In this document: piece after piece, positions 27,192 to 36,769 of the stretch | Position numbering within the stretch: the first letter of the stretch is position 1 | Layout: the number at the start of each line of letters is the position of its first letter | Assembly: GCF_013822795.1 (NCBI RefSeq) | Contig: NZ_PNLB01000004.1 | Location: forward strand, 1-64,000 | Source: Phenylobacterium sp. | Lineage (GTDB): Bacteria > Pseudomonadota > Alphaproteobacteria > Caulobacterales > Caulobacteraceae | Length of the DNA stretch: 64,000 nt | Direction: 5' to 3' | Made by a program: the position numbers and the translations under genes | The notes under the pieces: model-generated | Database searches by the model: none | Seen by the model: the letters and a program-made list of their open reading frames with translations, nothing else | Told to the model about the DNA's origin: nothing

Positions 27192-27722
27192 ATGGCCGAT
27201 CCGCACGCGTTCCACACGCCGCAGTCCAGCTATTCGAAGGCGGAGCTGCTGCTTTCCAGCAAGGGCAGGTATTTCGGGCCCGGCAATGCGCAGCTGCCGG
27301 CCCCGCCGATGCTGATGATGGACCGCATCACGTCGCTGAGCCTGGACGGCGGCGAGTTCGGCAAGGGCAGCATCGCCGCCGAGCTCGATATCACCCCGGA
27401 CCTCTGGTTCTTCGCTTGCCACTTCCCAGGCGACCCGGTGATGCCCGGCTGCCTGGGGCTGGACGCGTTGTGGCAGATGCTGGGCTACTGGCTCGGCTGG
27501 TCGGGGTCGCCGGGCAAGGGCCGGGCGCTGGGCGTCGGCGAGGTGAAATTCCGCGGCGACGTCACGCCCAAGACCCGCAAGGTCCGCTACGAGGTCGACC
27601 TGCGGCAGGCGCGGCGCGGCCAGCTGGCGCTGGGCGTCGCCAACGGCCGGATGTTTTCGGATGACGAGTGCGTCTACTGGGCGACCGACCTGCGGGTCGG
27701 GATGATCCGGCCGCAGGCTTAG
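27192..27722 (+). CDS. fabA: 3-hydroxydecanoyl-ACP dehydratase/isomerase FabA
   Basis: 176 residues, close to the 172 of E. coli FabA. Diagnostic blocks are PAPPMLMMDRI, PDLWFFACHFPGDPVMPGCL with catalytic His77 and Asp91 (E. coli His70 and Asp84), and KGRALGVGEVKFRG. It dehydrates 3-hydroxyacyl-ACP and isomerises trans-2 to cis-3-decenoyl-ACP, committing chains to unsaturated fatty acids. GGGAGG precedes ATG 27192. Its usual partner fabB is absent here; the only partner is tetR. Its TAG overlaps the dnaJ stop, inside a direct repeat. Confidence 0.9.
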   Translation: MADPHAFHTPQSSYSKAELLLSSKGRYFGPGNAQLPAPPMLMMDRITSLSLDGGEFGKGSIAAELDITPDLWFFACHFPGDPVMPGCLGLDALWQMLGYWLGWSGSPGKGRALGVGEVKFRGDVTPKTRKVRYEVDLRQARRGQLALGVANGRMFSDDECVYWATDLRVGMIRPQA

Positions 27723-28372
27723 GCCATCTTGGCTTTCTTGAGCGCCTGGTAGGCCTTGATGACGCGCTGGAGCTTGTGCTCGGCCGAGCGGTCGCCGCCG
27801 TTGGAGTCGGGGTGGGTGCGCTTGACCAGCTCGATGTAGCGGGCGCGGATGGTCGGGCCGTCGGCGTCCTCGTCGAGGTCGAGGTCGGCCAGGGCGTTGC
27901 GCTCGAGCTTGCCGAGGCGGCGGGCCGGCTCGGCCGCCTTGGCCTGCGGCTTGGCGCCGGCCCCGAACAGGCTGAACGGATCGGCGTAGCCTTCGCCCTT
28001 GCCGAAGCCGTGGGCGGCGCCGGCCGCTTCACGCGAGAACTTGCTGGCCTTGAACTGCCAGGTCGGGCGGTCGCCGACGGCGCTCTGGGCCTGGCGATTG
28101 CGAATCTCGCCCTCGCTCATGCCGGCGAAGAAGTCCCACTGCTTGTTGTACTCGGCCGCGTGCGGCTGACAGAACCAGTAGTGCTCGTTGAGCATGTCGC
28201 GCGACTTGGGCGCGCGCGCCGTCGCCGCCGTCCGGCAGCCCGGATGGTCGCAAGCCCGTTCGCCGGGCTTCAGCGCATAGACGTCCTCATTCCGCTTGGC
28301 CTCCTCCTCCGAACCGGGGGGACGCACTCGGATATCGACGAATTTAGGCTTGTATTGAAACGCGCCGGCCAT
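27719..28372 (-). CDS. DnaJ-family J-domain protein
   Basis: 217 residues with a C-terminal J domain (ADLDLDEDADGPTIRARYIE, then the HPD motif in KRTHPDSNGGDRSAEHKLQR). The N-terminal 150 residues carry a CxxPxC-like segment (ACDHPGCRTAA) and WFCQPHAAEYNKQWDFFAGM. This short DnaJ is typically found between bolA and cobS in alphaproteobacteria. Presumably it stimulates DnaK on a specific client. It is divergent from bolA by 52 bp, and its stop overlaps the fabA stop. Confidence 0.88.
   Translation of the reverse strand: MAGAFQYKPKFVDIRVRPPGSEEEAKRNEDVYALKPGERACDHPGCRTAATARAPKSRDMLNEHYWFCQPHAAEYNKQWDFFAGMSEGEIRNRQAQSAVGDRPTWQFKASKFSREAAGAAHGFGKGEGYADPFSLFGAGAKPQAKAAEPARRLGKLERNALADLDLDEDADGPTIRARYIELVKRTHPDSNGGDRSAEHKLQRVIKAYQALKKAKMA
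27720..27742. repeat. 23-bp direct repeat, right copy (functional dnaJ 3' end)
   Basis: Identical to 26493-26515. It contains the fabA TAG on the plus strand and the dnaJ TAA plus codons for the terminal LKKAKMA on the minus strand. Confidence 0.85.
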
Positions 28373-28424
28373 GGCCCAAGTATGAGGCTCCCTGAGTCCC
28401 TTTCAAGAATTGAACATCGATACG

Positions 28425-28700
28425 ATGGGCGCCATATTTGAGGCCATCCGCCACAAGCTGAACGCGGCGTTTTCACCCACCCGCCTGGAAGTCGTCGACG
28501 ACTCCGACCGGCACGCCGGTCATAGCGGCGCGCGCGAGGGCGGCGAAAGTCACTTCAACGTGCTGATCGAGTCCGCGGCCTTCGCCGGGGTGTCGAAGGT
28601 GGTGCGCCAGCGGCTGGTCTACAAGGCCCTGGCCGACGAACTGGCCGGGCCGGTGCATGCGCTGTCGGTGAAGGCGCTGGCGCCGGGCGAGGCGGCCTAA
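28425..28700 (+). CDS. bolA: BolA family protein
   Basis: 91 residues with the BolA core: LEVVDDSDRHAGH, SHFNVLIESAAFAGVSKVVR (with the family His in ESHF), QRLVYKALADEL, and VHALSVKALAPGE. BolA proteins pair with monothiol glutaredoxins in iron-sulfur cluster handling and affect morphology. ATG 28425 (MGAIFEAIRHKL) matches family N-termini better than the in-frame TTG at 28410. It is divergent from dnaJ. Confidence 0.9.
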   Translation: MGAIFEAIRHKLNAAFSPTRLEVVDDSDRHAGHSGAREGGESHFNVLIESAAFAGVSKVVRQRLVYKALADELAGPVHALSVKALAPGEAA

Positions 28701-28765
28701 AAACAACGCCGCGGACCGGAACGAGCGTTTGAACGTTCGTAGCTGGACCCGCATACTGACGACGT

Positions 28766-28781
28766 ATGTGAGTGCTCACAT
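28766..28781. promoter_or_regulatory. Perfect interrupted palindrome upstream of molybdoenzyme operon
   Basis: ATGTGAG-TG-CTCACAT, with 7-bp perfect arms, lies 14 nt before the ATG at 28796 and just ahead of the GGGGAGG ribosome site. It resembles TGTGA/TCACA sites, but the 4-nt core spacing is shorter than the 6 nt of CRP sites. Confidence 0.55.
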
Positions 28782-28795
28782 CAGGGGAGGTGGGG

Positions 28796-29302
28796 ATGCG
28801 CACGACGATCACGGTCAATGGGACGGCGCGAACGCTGGACGTCGACCCGCGGACCACCCTGCTCGACGCCCTGCGCGAGCATCTGGGGCTCACCGGCTCG
28901 AAGAAGGGCTGCGACCACGGGCAGTGCGGCGCCTGCACCGTGCTGGTGAACGGGGTGCGAATCAATTCCTGCCTATCGATCCTGGCGATGCACGACGGCG
29001 ATCAGGTGACGACGATCGAGGGGTTGGGCCAGCCGGGCGCGCTGCACCCGGTGCAGCAGGCGTTCCTGGAGCGTGACGCCCTGCAGTGCGGCTACTGCAC
29101 GCCCGGGCAGATCTGCTCGACGGTCGGCATGTTGCAGGAAGCGGCGGACGGCTGGGCCAGCAAGGAGACCGCCGACCTCAGCGCGCCGACGGCGCTGACC
29201 GACGCCGAGATCCGCGAGCGGATGAGCGGCAACATCTGTCGCTGCTCGGCCTATCCGCAGATCCTGGCGGCGATCCGCGACCTGGCCGGAGAGGTGGCAT
29301 GA
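28796..29302 (+). CDS. Aldehyde/xanthine-type oxidoreductase, 2Fe-2S subunit (PaoA/YagT-like)
   Basis: 168 residues. The plant-type ferredoxin cluster ligands are Cys39, Cys44, Cys47 and Cys59 ([12 protein letters not shown]), and the second, helical 2Fe-2S domain has Cys98, Cys101, Cys148 and Cys150 ([18 protein letters not shown]). It passes electrons from the molybdenum site to FAD. Unlike E. coli PaoA it has no Tat signal with this start, so the complex appears cytosolic; GGGGAGG before ATG 28796 supports this start. First gene of a three-gene operon with ATGA overlaps. Confidence 0.92.
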   Translation: MRTTITVNGTARTLDVDPRTTLLDALREHLGLTGSKKGCDHGQCGACTVLVNGVRINSCLSILAMHDGDQVTTIEGLGQPGALHPVQQAFLERDALQCGYCTPGQICSTVGMLQEAADGWASKETADLSAPTALTDAEIRERMSGNICRCSAYPQILAAIRDLAGEVA

Positions 29303-30246
29303 AGCCCTTCACCTACGAGCGGGCGGCCGACGCCAAGGCCGCGGTCAAAGCTGTGGCCGAAAACCCTGGCGCGAAGTTCCTGGCCGGCGGCACCAATCTG
29401 CTGGACCTGATGAAGCTGGAGATCGAGACGCCGACTCACCTGGTCGATGTCGGGCGGCTGCCGTTTGCGGGGATCGAGGCGACCGACGAGGGCGGCCTGC
29501 GGATCGGCGGGGCGATGACCAACGCCAAGCTGGCGGCGCATCCGAAGGTGCGCGAGCTCTATCCGGTGCTGGCCCGCGCGATCCTGGCCGGGGCCTCGGG
29601 TCAGCTGCGCAACAAGGCGACGACGGCCGGCAACCTGCTGCAGCGGACGCGCTGCGACTATTTCTACGACACCGCCAAGCCCTGCAACAAACGCGAGCCG
29701 GGCTCAGGCTGCAGCGCGATCGGCGGACCGGGCGGCTATGGGGCGATCTTCGGGGCCAGCGAGGCCTGCATCGCCACCCACACCTCGGACATGGCCGTGG
29801 CGCTGACCGCGCTGGACGCCAGCGTCGAGACCATGACCCCGGACGGCGGGGCGCGGACCATCAAGGTCGAGGCGCTGCACCGGCTGCCGGGCGCGAGCCC
29901 GCAGGTGGAGACCGACCTGGCGGCCGGCGAGCTGATCACCGCGGTGGTGTTGCCGCCCCCGCCGGCGGGCGGCCAGGCCTACGCCAAGGTCCGCGACCGC
30001 GCCTCGTACGCCCACGGCCTGGCCATGGTGGCGGTGGCCGGCGGGCGGGTGGCGTTCGGCGCGGTGGCCCACAAGCCCTGGCGTGCGGAAAAGGCCGAGG
30101 CGGCGCTGGCCGCCGGGGCGAGCGCGGCCGAGGCGGCGAGCGCCGAGGTGGCCGGCGCCGACGCCGACGACCGCCGCGCGCACAAGATCGCCCTGGTCCG
30201 TCGGCTGGCGGCCGCGACCATCGAAGACGCCGGGAGCGCCCGATGA
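29299..30246 (+). CDS. Oxidoreductase FAD-binding subunit (PaoB/YagS-like, with 4Fe-4S site)
   Basis: 315 residues. The FAD-binding loop [13 protein letters not shown] and [10 protein letters not shown] identify subunit M of the xanthine dehydrogenase family. A loop with Cys119, Cys129 and Cys138 ([21 protein letters not shown]), plus Cys157, matches the extra [4Fe-4S] site known in E. coli PaoB. It links the iron-sulfur subunit to the final electron acceptor. ATG 29299 overlaps the upstream stop, and its own stop overlaps the next ATG. Confidence 0.9.
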   Translation: MKPFTYERAADAKAAVKAVAENPGAKFLAGGTNLLDLMKLEIETPTHLVDVGRLPFAGIEATDEGGLRIGGAMTNAKLAAHPKVRELYPVLARAILAGASGQLRNKATTAGNLLQRTRCDYFYDTAKPCNKREPGSGCSAIGGPGGYGAIFGASEACIATHTSDMAVALTALDASVETMTPDGGARTIKVEALHRLPGASPQVETDLAAGELITAVVLPPPPAGGQAYAKVRDRASYAHGLAMVAVAGGRVAFGAVAHKPWRAEKAEAALAAGASAAEAASAEVAGADADDRRAHKIALVRRLAAATIEDAGSAR

Positions 30247-32507
30247 CCTCCGTCCGCGACTGGGCCGAGCCCAACCCCGTCACCGAGAACCGCGGCGGCG
30301 TGATCGGCAAGGGCGTCGACCGCTACGAGGGGGCGCTGAAGGTCACCGGGACCGCGCCCTACGCCTATGACACCGTGGCGCCCTCGCCGCCCGCCATCGG
30401 GGTGCTGGTCACCGCGACGATCCCGCGGGGGCGGGTGACGTCGGTGGACACCGCCGCCGCCGAGGCCGCGCCGGGCGTGCAGTTGGTCTGGACCCACCTC
30501 AACGTGCCGGCCCAGGCGCCGCGCGGGACGCGGGCCAATCCACGCAGCCAGCGGGCCTCGAACCCGGCGCTGGGGAGCGACCGGGTCGAGTACTACGGCC
30601 AGAGCGTCGCCTTCGTGGTCGCCGACACTTTCGAGAACGCGCGCGCTGCGGCCGAGCTGGTCAAGGTCGCGTACGCGGCTGAGCCGGCGGTGGTCGACTT
30701 CATGGCCAGCTTCGACCAGGCGACCTTGCCGCCGGACGAGGAGGACGTGCACATCGGCGACTTCCACGGCGCATTCGCCGCCGCGCCGGTGACCATCGAC
30801 GAGACCTATTTCAGCCCGATCCAGAACCACGTGCAGATGGAGCCCTGCGCCACCATCGCCTGGTGGGAGGGGGACAAGGTCACGGTCCACACCTCGATCC
30901 AGATGGTGAAGGGCGGGCAGCACGCCCTGGCCGAGACCCTCGCGATCCCGTCGAGCGACGTGCACCTGCTGACCCGCTACATCGGCGGCGGCTTCGGCGG
31001 CAAGGGCCAACCCTATGACGACCTGATCCTGTCGGCGCTGGCGGCGCGGGCGCTGAAGCGGCCGGTCAAGGTGGCCTACACCCGCCAGCAGATGTTCCAC
31101 GGCACCATCCACCGCCCGGCGGTGGACATGCGCGTGCGGCTGGGGGCCGAGCCGAACGGGCGGCTGACCGCCTTCGCGGTCGAGGCGACCACCCACTGCG
31201 CGCGGGCGGCGACCTTCACCGAGCACGCGGCCAACTTCTCACGCAACCTCTACGCCGCGCCCAATCGGCTGACCGGGCACCGGCTGGTGCGGATGGACCT
31301 GCCGCATGCAGGTCCCATGCGCGCGCCGGGCGAGGCGCCGGGCATGCTGAGCCTGGAATGCGCGATGGACGAGCTGGCCGAGAAGCTCGGCCTCGACCCG
31401 ATCGAGCTGCGCATCCGCAACGAGCCCGACATCGACCCGGAGACCGGCAAGCCGTTCTCGATCCGCCAGCTGGTGCGCTGCATGACCGAGGGCGCGCAGC
31501 GCTTCGGCTGGGAGCGGCGCAATCCGGTTCCCGGCCAGGTCCGCGACGGGCGCTGGATGGTCGGCATGGGGATGGCCGCGGCGATCCGCGGCAACTTCCT
31601 GCTGCCGGCCAAGGCCGGGGTGCGGATCGACGCCGGCGGGATCATCACCCTGCGCCAGGGCATGACCGACATCGGCACCGGCACCTATACGATCCTGGCG
31701 CAGATCACCGCCGAGACCCTGGGCGTGCCGCTGGGCCACGTGCGGGTGGAGATCGGCGATTCCGACTTCCCGCCGGCCCCCGGGTCGGGCGGCCAGTTCG
31801 GGGCGGCGACGGCCGGCTCGGCGGCGTTCGAGGCCGGGATGAACCTGCGCCGGGCGCTGACCGAACTGGCGGTGGGCGACCCGAACTCGCCGCTCTATGG
31901 CGGGCCGGCCGAGTACGTGACCTTCGAGAACGGGGTCATCGCCATCGAGAACCGCAGCGAGACGCTGGCGGCGCTGGTCGGCCGGGCGGCGCCCGACGGG
32001 ATCTATGTCGAGGGCTCGATCTCGCCGGCGGCCGACGCGCGCGACTATTCCCAGCACACCTACGGCGCGCACTTCGCCGAAGTGGGGGTGAACCAGGTGA
32101 CCGGCGAGGTGCGGCTGCGCAAGATGTTCGGCGTGTTCGCGGCCGGGCGGATCCTCAACGCCAAGACCGCCAAGAGCCAGATCACCGGCGGGATGATCTG
32201 GGGCGTCGGCACGGCGCTGACCGAGGTCAACGCCGTCGATCCGCGCTTCGGCTCGTTCGTCAATCAGGACATGGCCGAGTACCTGGCGCCGGTGCACGCC
32301 GACATCGTCGACCTGGATGCGATGTTCCTCGACGAGGCCGACGACAAGGCCAATCCGATGGGCATCAAGGGCGTCGGCGAGCTGGGCATCGCGGGGGCCG
32401 GGGCGGCGATCGCCAACGCCATCTACAACGCCACCGGCGTGCGGCTGCGCGACTATCCGATGACGCCCGACAAGGTGCTGGCTGGGCTGATGGCCAAGGG
32501 GCTGTAG
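30243..32507 (+). CDS. Oxidoreductase molybdopterin-binding subunit (PaoC/YagR-like)
   Basis: 754 residues. Molybdenum-cofactor subunit features: [58 protein letters not shown], and the C-terminal [20 protein letters not shown] in which the Glu after GVG is the expected catalytic base. Such enzymes hydroxylate aldehydes to carboxylic acids, often detoxifying aromatic aldehydes; the substrate here is unknown. A dedicated cofactor chaperone (PaoD/XdhC-type) does not follow. The operon is followed by a family 1 hairpin element. Confidence 0.92.
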   Translation: MTSVRDWAEPNPVTENRGGVIGKGVDRYEGALKVTGTAPYAYDTVAPSPPAIGVLVTATIPRGRVTSVDTAAAEAAPGVQLVWTHLNVPAQAPRGTRANPRSQRASNPALGSDRVEYYGQSVAFVVADTFENARAAAELVKVAYAAEPAVVDFMASFDQATLPPDEEDVHIGDFHGAFAAAPVTIDETYFSPIQNHVQMEPCATIAWWEGDKVTVHTSIQMVKGGQHALAETLAIPSSDVHLLTRYIGGGFGGKGQPYDDLILSALAARALKRPVKVAYTRQQMFHGTIHRPAVDMRVRLGAEPNGRLTAFAVEATTHCARAATFTEHAANFSRNLYAAPNRLTGHRLVRMDLPHAGPMRAPGEAPGMLSLECAMDELAEKLGLDPIELRIRNEPDIDPETGKPFSIRQLVRCMTEGAQRFGWERRNPVPGQVRDGRWMVGMGMAAAIRGNFLLPAKAGVRIDAGGIITLRQGMTDIGTGTYTILAQITAETLGVPLGHVRVEIGDSDFPPAPGSGGQFGAATAGSAAFEAGMNLRRALTELAVGDPNSPLYGGPAEYVTFENGVIAIENRSETLAALVGRAAPDGIYVEGSISPAADARDYSQHTYGAHFAEVGVNQVTGEVRLRKMFGVFAAGRILNAKTAKSQITGGMIWGVGTALTEVNAVDPRFGSFVNQDMAEYLAPVHADIVDLDAMFLDEADDKANPMGIKGVGELGIAGAGAAIANAIYNATGVRLRDYPMTPDKVLAGLMAKGL

Positions 32508-32515
32508 TGGTCAGA

Positions 32516-32644
32516 TGCTCCCCCACTGGGGGAGCTGTCAGCCGGATGGCTGACTGAGGGGGACTTTGACTGCTGCTGCTTGAGAGCAGTCCCCCTCCGT
32601 CTCGGCGCTTTGCGCCGATCCACCTCCCCCAGAGGGGGAGGAAC
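32516..32644. repeat. Dispersed multi-hairpin element, family 1, copy A
   Basis: Order of stems: CTCCCCC/GGGGGAG; GTCAGC/GCTGAC; GGGGGACT/AGTCCCCC (loop about 24 nt); TCGGCGC/GCGCCGA; CTCCCCC/GGGGGAG, ending GAGGAAC. It sits immediately after the plus-strand molybdoenzyme operon. Constant blocks shared with the other full copies are GAGCTG, ACTGAGGGGGA, CCCCTCCGTCTCG and ATCCACCTCCCCC. Confidence 0.85.
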
Positions 32645-32656
32645 TAGGCGGGACGT

Positions 32657-33034
32657 CTACCCCACCCGCGGCAGGAGCTCGCCGAGGATGCGGGCGAGGT
32701 CGCCTTCGCGGAAGGGCTTTTGCAGGACCGGCGAGCCCTTGTCGGCGTCGCGCAGGCCGGCGTCGCCGTAGCCGGTGGCGAAGGCGAAGGGGGCGCCCTT
32801 TTCGCGCAGCAGGTCGGCGAGCGGGAAGATCGGCTGGCCGCCGAGATTGACGTCGAGCACCGCGCAGTCGAGCTCGACGCTGTTGGCCAGTTCGATCGCC
32901 TCCTCGAGTCGGGAGGCCGGCCCGACGACCTTACAGCCGAGGTCTTCGAGCATGTCCTCGATCAGCATCGAGACCATCATCTCGTCTTCGACCACTAGGA
33001 CCCGCAGGCCGGCCAGGTCGCTAAGTCCGGTCAT
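32657..33034 (-). CDS. Single-domain response regulator
   Basis: 125 residues, receiver domain only. Acidic pocket VVEDE (Asp17), phospho-acceptor Asp61 (AVLDVNLGG), Thr/Ser switch in FATGYG, and conserved Lys in LQKPF. It has no output domain. Its ATG overlaps the TGA of the upstream HWE kinase, so the two are a cognate pair. Single-domain regulators of this kind in Caulobacterales signal to downstream phosphotransfer proteins or inhibit general stress signalling. Confidence 0.9.
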   Translation of the reverse strand: MTGLSDLAGLRVLVVEDEMMVSMLIEDMLEDLGCKVVGPASRLEEAIELANSVELDCAVLDVNLGGQPIFPLADLLREKGAPFAFATGYGDAGLRDADKGSPVLQKPFREGDLARILGELLPRVG

Positions 33035-34281
33035 TCGGAGGGCTCCAAGACGTGAAGGGGAAGATCCATCCGGCAGGACAGCCCCGCAGGATGATAGTCC
33101 AGTCGGACGCGGCCAGCGAGTTCTCCCGCCAGCCCGCGTTCAAGAAGTCGGCTCCCGAAACCTTGCCGTTGCGGCTTGACCACGTGGGGGCCGCCGGACT
33201 CGGTCCATTCGATCATCAGGCGTCGGTCCGACTGGCGATCGTCCAGGCGCAGGCGCAGCGCCACGTGGCCGGCGGGCGTGGAAAGCGCGCCGTACTTCAC
33301 CGCATTGGTCGCCAGCTCGTGGAACGCCATGCCGAGCGCCAGCGCCGCCTTGGGCCGCAGCCGCACATCCTGGTCGCCCTGGAGGGTGAAGCGCGCGCCG
33401 CCGTCCAGGCGGCCGCCGCTGTAGGGGCGCAGTTCGGCGGCCAGGATGTCGAACAGGCTGGCGCCTTCCCAATTCTGGGCGGTGAGCAGGTTATGGGTCT
33501 GCGAGAGGGCCATCAGTCGGGCTTCGAACGCCTTGTAGTAGGTGTCGATATCCTTGGCGTTAACCAGGCTCTGGCGGGCTAGGGATTGCACCGAGGCCAG
33601 GGTGTTTTTGACCCGATGGTTCAGCTCGTTGAGCAACAGGCGCTGGCGTTCCTCGGCCAGCACGCGCTCGCGGACCTCGGCGCGGGCGGCCTGGTGCAGG
33701 CGCACATTGTCGATGGCGACCGCGGCCTGCGCCCCGACCCCGGCCATCAGGTGCTCGAGCCGTTCGGAGAAACGTCCCGCCTCGGGATGGCCGAACAGCA
33801 GGGCGCCCAACACCTCGCCCGAACGGGAGATCACCGGCACGCCCAGATAGCTGCGCACCGGCAGGTGGCCGGCGGGCATGCCGTGAAACGGTGCGTTGCG
33901 GCCATAGCGCCGGTCGGCGGTGATGTCGTCGCTGCGCAGGATGCCTTCGCCGTTGAAGGCGGGCGCGAACACCGCGGTCTTGCGGACCATCGGGAAGTGG
34001 TCGAAGGCCGAGCGCGGCGCGCCCGACAGCGAGTAGAGGGTAAGGGTGTCGCCCTTGTCGTCGAAGGCCGAATAGAAAAAGGCGCCGAAAGCGGCGCCGG
34101 TCAGCTCCACGCCGCCGTCGACGACAACCTGGACCACTTGGTCGAGGTCGCCGCCGGCCCCGATCGCGGCGGCGACGCGATTGAGGGCATCGGCGCGGAG
34201 GGTCTCCTCCGCCAAAGCGGCGCGCGCTCGCGCCAGGCTCGCTTCAAGCGCCTCGATCCTGGCGGACGTCGTCTCAGTCAT
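33031..34281 (-). CDS. GAF-domain HWE/HisKA_2 histidine kinase
   Basis: 416 residues, soluble. A short coiled N-terminus is followed by a GAF domain (about 35-195; FYSAFDDKGDTLTLYSLSGA, YLGVPVISRSGEVLGALLFG) and a HisKA_2/HWE phospho-transfer region with His222 in ELNHRVKNTLASVQSL. An ATPase region follows (FHELATNAVKYGAL, WTESGGP, GFGSRLLE). GAF suggests cytosolic sensing of a small molecule or a bilin, but no obvious chromophore Cys is seen. ATG 34281 (MTETTSARIEALE) is preferred to the 34335 codon. Operon with the receiver gene. Confidence 0.9.
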   Translation of the reverse strand: MTETTSARIEALEASLARARAALAEETLRADALNRVAAAIGAGGDLDQVVQVVVDGGVELTGAAFGAFFYSAFDDKGDTLTLYSLSGAPRSAFDHFPMVRKTAVFAPAFNGEGILRSDDITADRRYGRNAPFHGMPAGHLPVRSYLGVPVISRSGEVLGALLFGHPEAGRFSERLEHLMAGVGAQAAVAIDNVRLHQAARAEVRERVLAEERQRLLLNELNHRVKNTLASVQSLARQSLVNAKDIDTYYKAFEARLMALSQTHNLLTAQNWEGASLFDILAAELRPYSGGRLDGGARFTLQGDQDVRLRPKAALALGMAFHELATNAVKYGALSTPAGHVALRLRLDDRQSDRRLMIEWTESGGPHVVKPQRQGFGSRLLERGLAGELAGRVRLDYHPAGLSCRMDLPLHVLEPSE

Positions 34282-34382
34282 GCTCACGGTTTCGCACGGC
34301 GCCCCAGAACTGTGCTGACTTAGGCTGCAAACCAAAGTTCTTTTGCCAGCTAGGTCAAGAGGCTACGCCCAAGGAACTAGTC

Positions 34383-35660
34383 TTACTCGCCTTGTTGGGG
34401 CGGCGAGATCTTGATTGCAGTAATCTGATTGCGCTCGCGCCGCACGATCTGGAAGCGATGACCATAAAACGTCCAGGTCTGGCCGACCTTGGGAATGGTC
34501 TGGGCTTCATGAATGACCAGACCGGCGACGGTGACGGCGTCGTCGTCAGGCAGGTCCCAGTCCAGCGCGCGGTTGAGGTCGCGGATCGCCACCCAGCCGT
34601 CGACCACCACCGCCCCGTCGGTCTGGCGGCGGACGCCGTCGAGGGCGCTGTCGTGCTCGTCCTCGATCTCGCCGACGATCTCTTCGAGGATGTCCTCGAG
34701 CGTGATCAGGCCCTGCAGGGCGCCGTACTCGTCGACCACCAGGGCGAAATGGCTCTGGCGCTTGAGGAACGCGCCGAGCTGGTCCTTGAGCGAGGTGGTC
34801 TCTGGAATGAACCAGGGCTCGCGGGCCAGGGCCGGCAGGTCGAGGGCGTCCAGCGGGGCCCCGGCCAGCGCGGTCAGAACGTCCTTGGCGTGCAGCACGC
34901 CGACGATGTTCTCCGGGTCGTCGCGGTAGAGCGGCACGCGGCTGTGGCCGGTCTCCAGCAAGGCGGAGAGCAGTTCCTTGGGCGTCAGGGCGGCGTCGAT
35001 CATCGCGATCGAACGGCGGTGGACCATGACCTGGGTGACGTCCATCTCGGCCAGGTCGAGGACGCCGCCGAGCATGTGGCGGTCGCTGCTGGCCACCAGG
35101 CCCTCGGAGTGGTGGTACTCGACCGCGCCGCGGATCTCCTCGTGGGCGGCGAGCACGTCGGTCTCCATCGACAGCTTGATGCCGAACGGGCGCAGGGTCT
35201 GGCGCACGATCCACTGGGCGCCGTTGGCCAGCGGCCCGAAGATGCGCACCACCCACCAGGTCGGGATCGACAGGAAGCGGGCGACGTCGTCGGCGCGGGC
35301 GATGGCCAGGGTCTTGGGCAGGATCTCGCTGAACACGACGATCAGCACCGTCATCACCGCGGTGGCGATCAGCGCCCCGACCGGGCCGGGAAAGGCGGTG
35401 GAGAGCGCCAGGGTGGTGAGGGCCGAGGCGCCGATATTGATGACGTTGTTGGAGAGCAGGATCGCCCCGATCATCTTCTCCTGATCGGCCATCATGCTGT
35501 TGACGCGCTTGGCGGCGCGGTCGCCTTCGCGCTCCAGCTGGTGCATTCGCGCACGGCTGGCGGCGGTCATCGAGGTCTCGGCCGCCGAGATCAGGCCCGA
35601 GAGCGAGAGCAGCACGACCAACACGGGCGCAAGGCCCGCGAGGACGGCGACGATCGTCAC
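34383..35660 (-). CDS. CNNM/CorC (HlyC) family transporter with CBS domains
   Basis: 425 residues. DUF21/CNNM transmembrane domain (about 1-190; [50 protein letters not shown]), a CBS pair (about 205-325), and the C-terminal CorC_HlyC domain ([20 protein letters not shown]). The family exports Mg2+ or Co2+. 'Hemolysin' in older names is misleading. The start is GTG 35660, overlapping the aroB stop as GTGA, so it is cotranscribed with aroK-aroB. Confidence 0.9.
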   Translation of the reverse strand: MTIVAVLAGLAPVLVVLLSLSGLISAAETSMTAASRARMHQLEREGDRAAKRVNSMMADQEKMIGAILLSNNVINIGASALTTLALSTAFPGPVGALIATAVMTVLIVVFSEILPKTLAIARADDVARFLSIPTWWVVRIFGPLANGAQWIVRQTLRPFGIKLSMETDVLAAHEEIRGAVEYHHSEGLVASSDRHMLGGVLDLAEMDVTQVMVHRRSIAMIDAALTPKELLSALLETGHSRVPLYRDDPENIVGVLHAKDVLTALAGAPLDALDLPALAREPWFIPETTSLKDQLGAFLKRQSHFALVVDEYGALQGLITLEDILEEIVGEIEDEHDSALDGVRRQTDGAVVVDGWVAIRDLNRALDWDLPDDDAVTVAGLVIHEAQTIPKVGQTWTFYGHRFQIVRRERNQITAIKISPPQQGE

Positions 35661-36769
35661 GGAAGCGCCCCTTCAGCGACCAGGAAGTCGCGCACGGCCT
35701 GGCCGTCGACGTCCTTGGCGACGAACGCATCGCCCAGCGCGCGGGCGAGGATGAAGGTCAGGCGGCCGCCCTCGGCCTTCTTGTCCTGGCCCATATGGCG
35801 CACGAGCTTGCGGGCATCGAAGGCGCCCGAGCCGACCTGGTCCAGGCGGGTGGGCAGGCCGACAGCGGCGATGGCGTTTTCGGCCCGCTGGGCGTCCTGG
35901 GCCGAGCACAGGCCTTGCGCGGCGGAGAAGCGGAAGGCGATGGCGCTGCCGGCGGCGACGGCCTCGCCGTGCAGCAGGGCCTCGCCGTAGCCGGTCTCGG
36001 CCTCCAGCGCGTGGCCGAAGGTGTGACCGAGGTTCAGCAGGGCGCGGCGGCCGGCCTCCTTTTCGTCGGCCTCGACGATCTGCGCCTTCATCTCGACCGA
36101 GCGGGCGACCGCGTAGGCCAGGGCGTCGGGTTCGCGGGCGAGCACGGCCGGGCCGTTCTTCTCCAGCCACTCGAAGAACGCGAAGTCGCCGAGCAGGCCG
36201 TACTTGATGATCTCGGCGTAGCCGGCGCGCATCTCGCGGTCGGGGAGGGTGGCCAGCAGGTCGAGATCGGCCAGGACCAGCTTGGGTTGGTGGAAGGCGC
36301 CAATCAGGTTCTTGCCGCGCGGGGTGTCGATCGCGGTCTTGCCGCCGACCGACGAGTCGACCTGGGCCAGCAGGGTCGTCGGGATCTGCACGAAGTCGAC
36401 GCCGCGCTTATAGATGGCCGCGGCGAAACCGGCGAGGTCGCCGACCACGCCGCCGCCGAAGGCGACGATCAGGTCGCCCCGATCCAGCTCCAGCTCCAGC
36501 AGCCGGTCGCAGACGTCGGAGAGGCCCTCCCAGCTCTTGGTCGGCTCGCCCGGCGGCACGACGATCGCCTGGGACGAGATCCCGGCCGCAGCCAGGGCGG
36601 CGGTCAGGCGTTGGCCGTGCAGGCCCCACACCGTCTCGTCGCTGACGATGGCGGTGCGGCCCTGCTTGAGCAGCGGGGCGAGCAGCACGCCGGCCTGGTC
36701 CAGCAGGTCCCCGCCGACCACGACGTCGTAGGCGCGATCGCCGAGACCAACGCGGACGGTGCGGCTCAT
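35657..36769 (-). CDS. aroB: 3-dehydroquinate synthase
   Basis: 370 residues. NAD-binding and active-site motifs [38 protein letters not shown], and zinc-ligand His in [12 protein letters not shown] identify AroB. It converts DAHP to 3-dehydroquinate, step two of the shikimate pathway. Its ATG overlaps the aroK stop (ATGA) and its stop overlaps the CNNM start. The C-terminal segment carries the usual alphaproteobacterial [15 protein letters not shown]. Confidence 0.96.
   Translation of the reverse strand: MSRTVRVGLGDRAYDVVVGGDLLDQAGVLLAPLLKQGRTAIVSDETVWGLHGQRLTAALAAAGISSQAIVVPPGEPTKSWEGLSDVCDRLLELELDRGDLIVAFGGGVVGDLAGFAAAIYKRGVDFVQIPTTLLAQVDSSVGGKTAIDTPRGKNLIGAFHQPKLVLADLDLLATLPDREMRAGYAEIIKYGLLGDFAFFEWLEKNGPAVLAREPDALAYAVARSVEMKAQIVEADEKEAGRRALLNLGHTFGHALEAETGYGEALLHGEAVAAGSAIAFRFSAAQGLCSAQDAQRAENAIAAVGLPTRLDQVGSGAFDARKLVRHMGQDKKAEGGRLTFILARALGDAFVAKDVDGQAVRDFLVAEGALP

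Noticed and set aside
34383..35660. Hemolysin
   Set aside because: The HlyC/CorC label is historical; CNNM, CBS and CorC domains point to divalent cation export.
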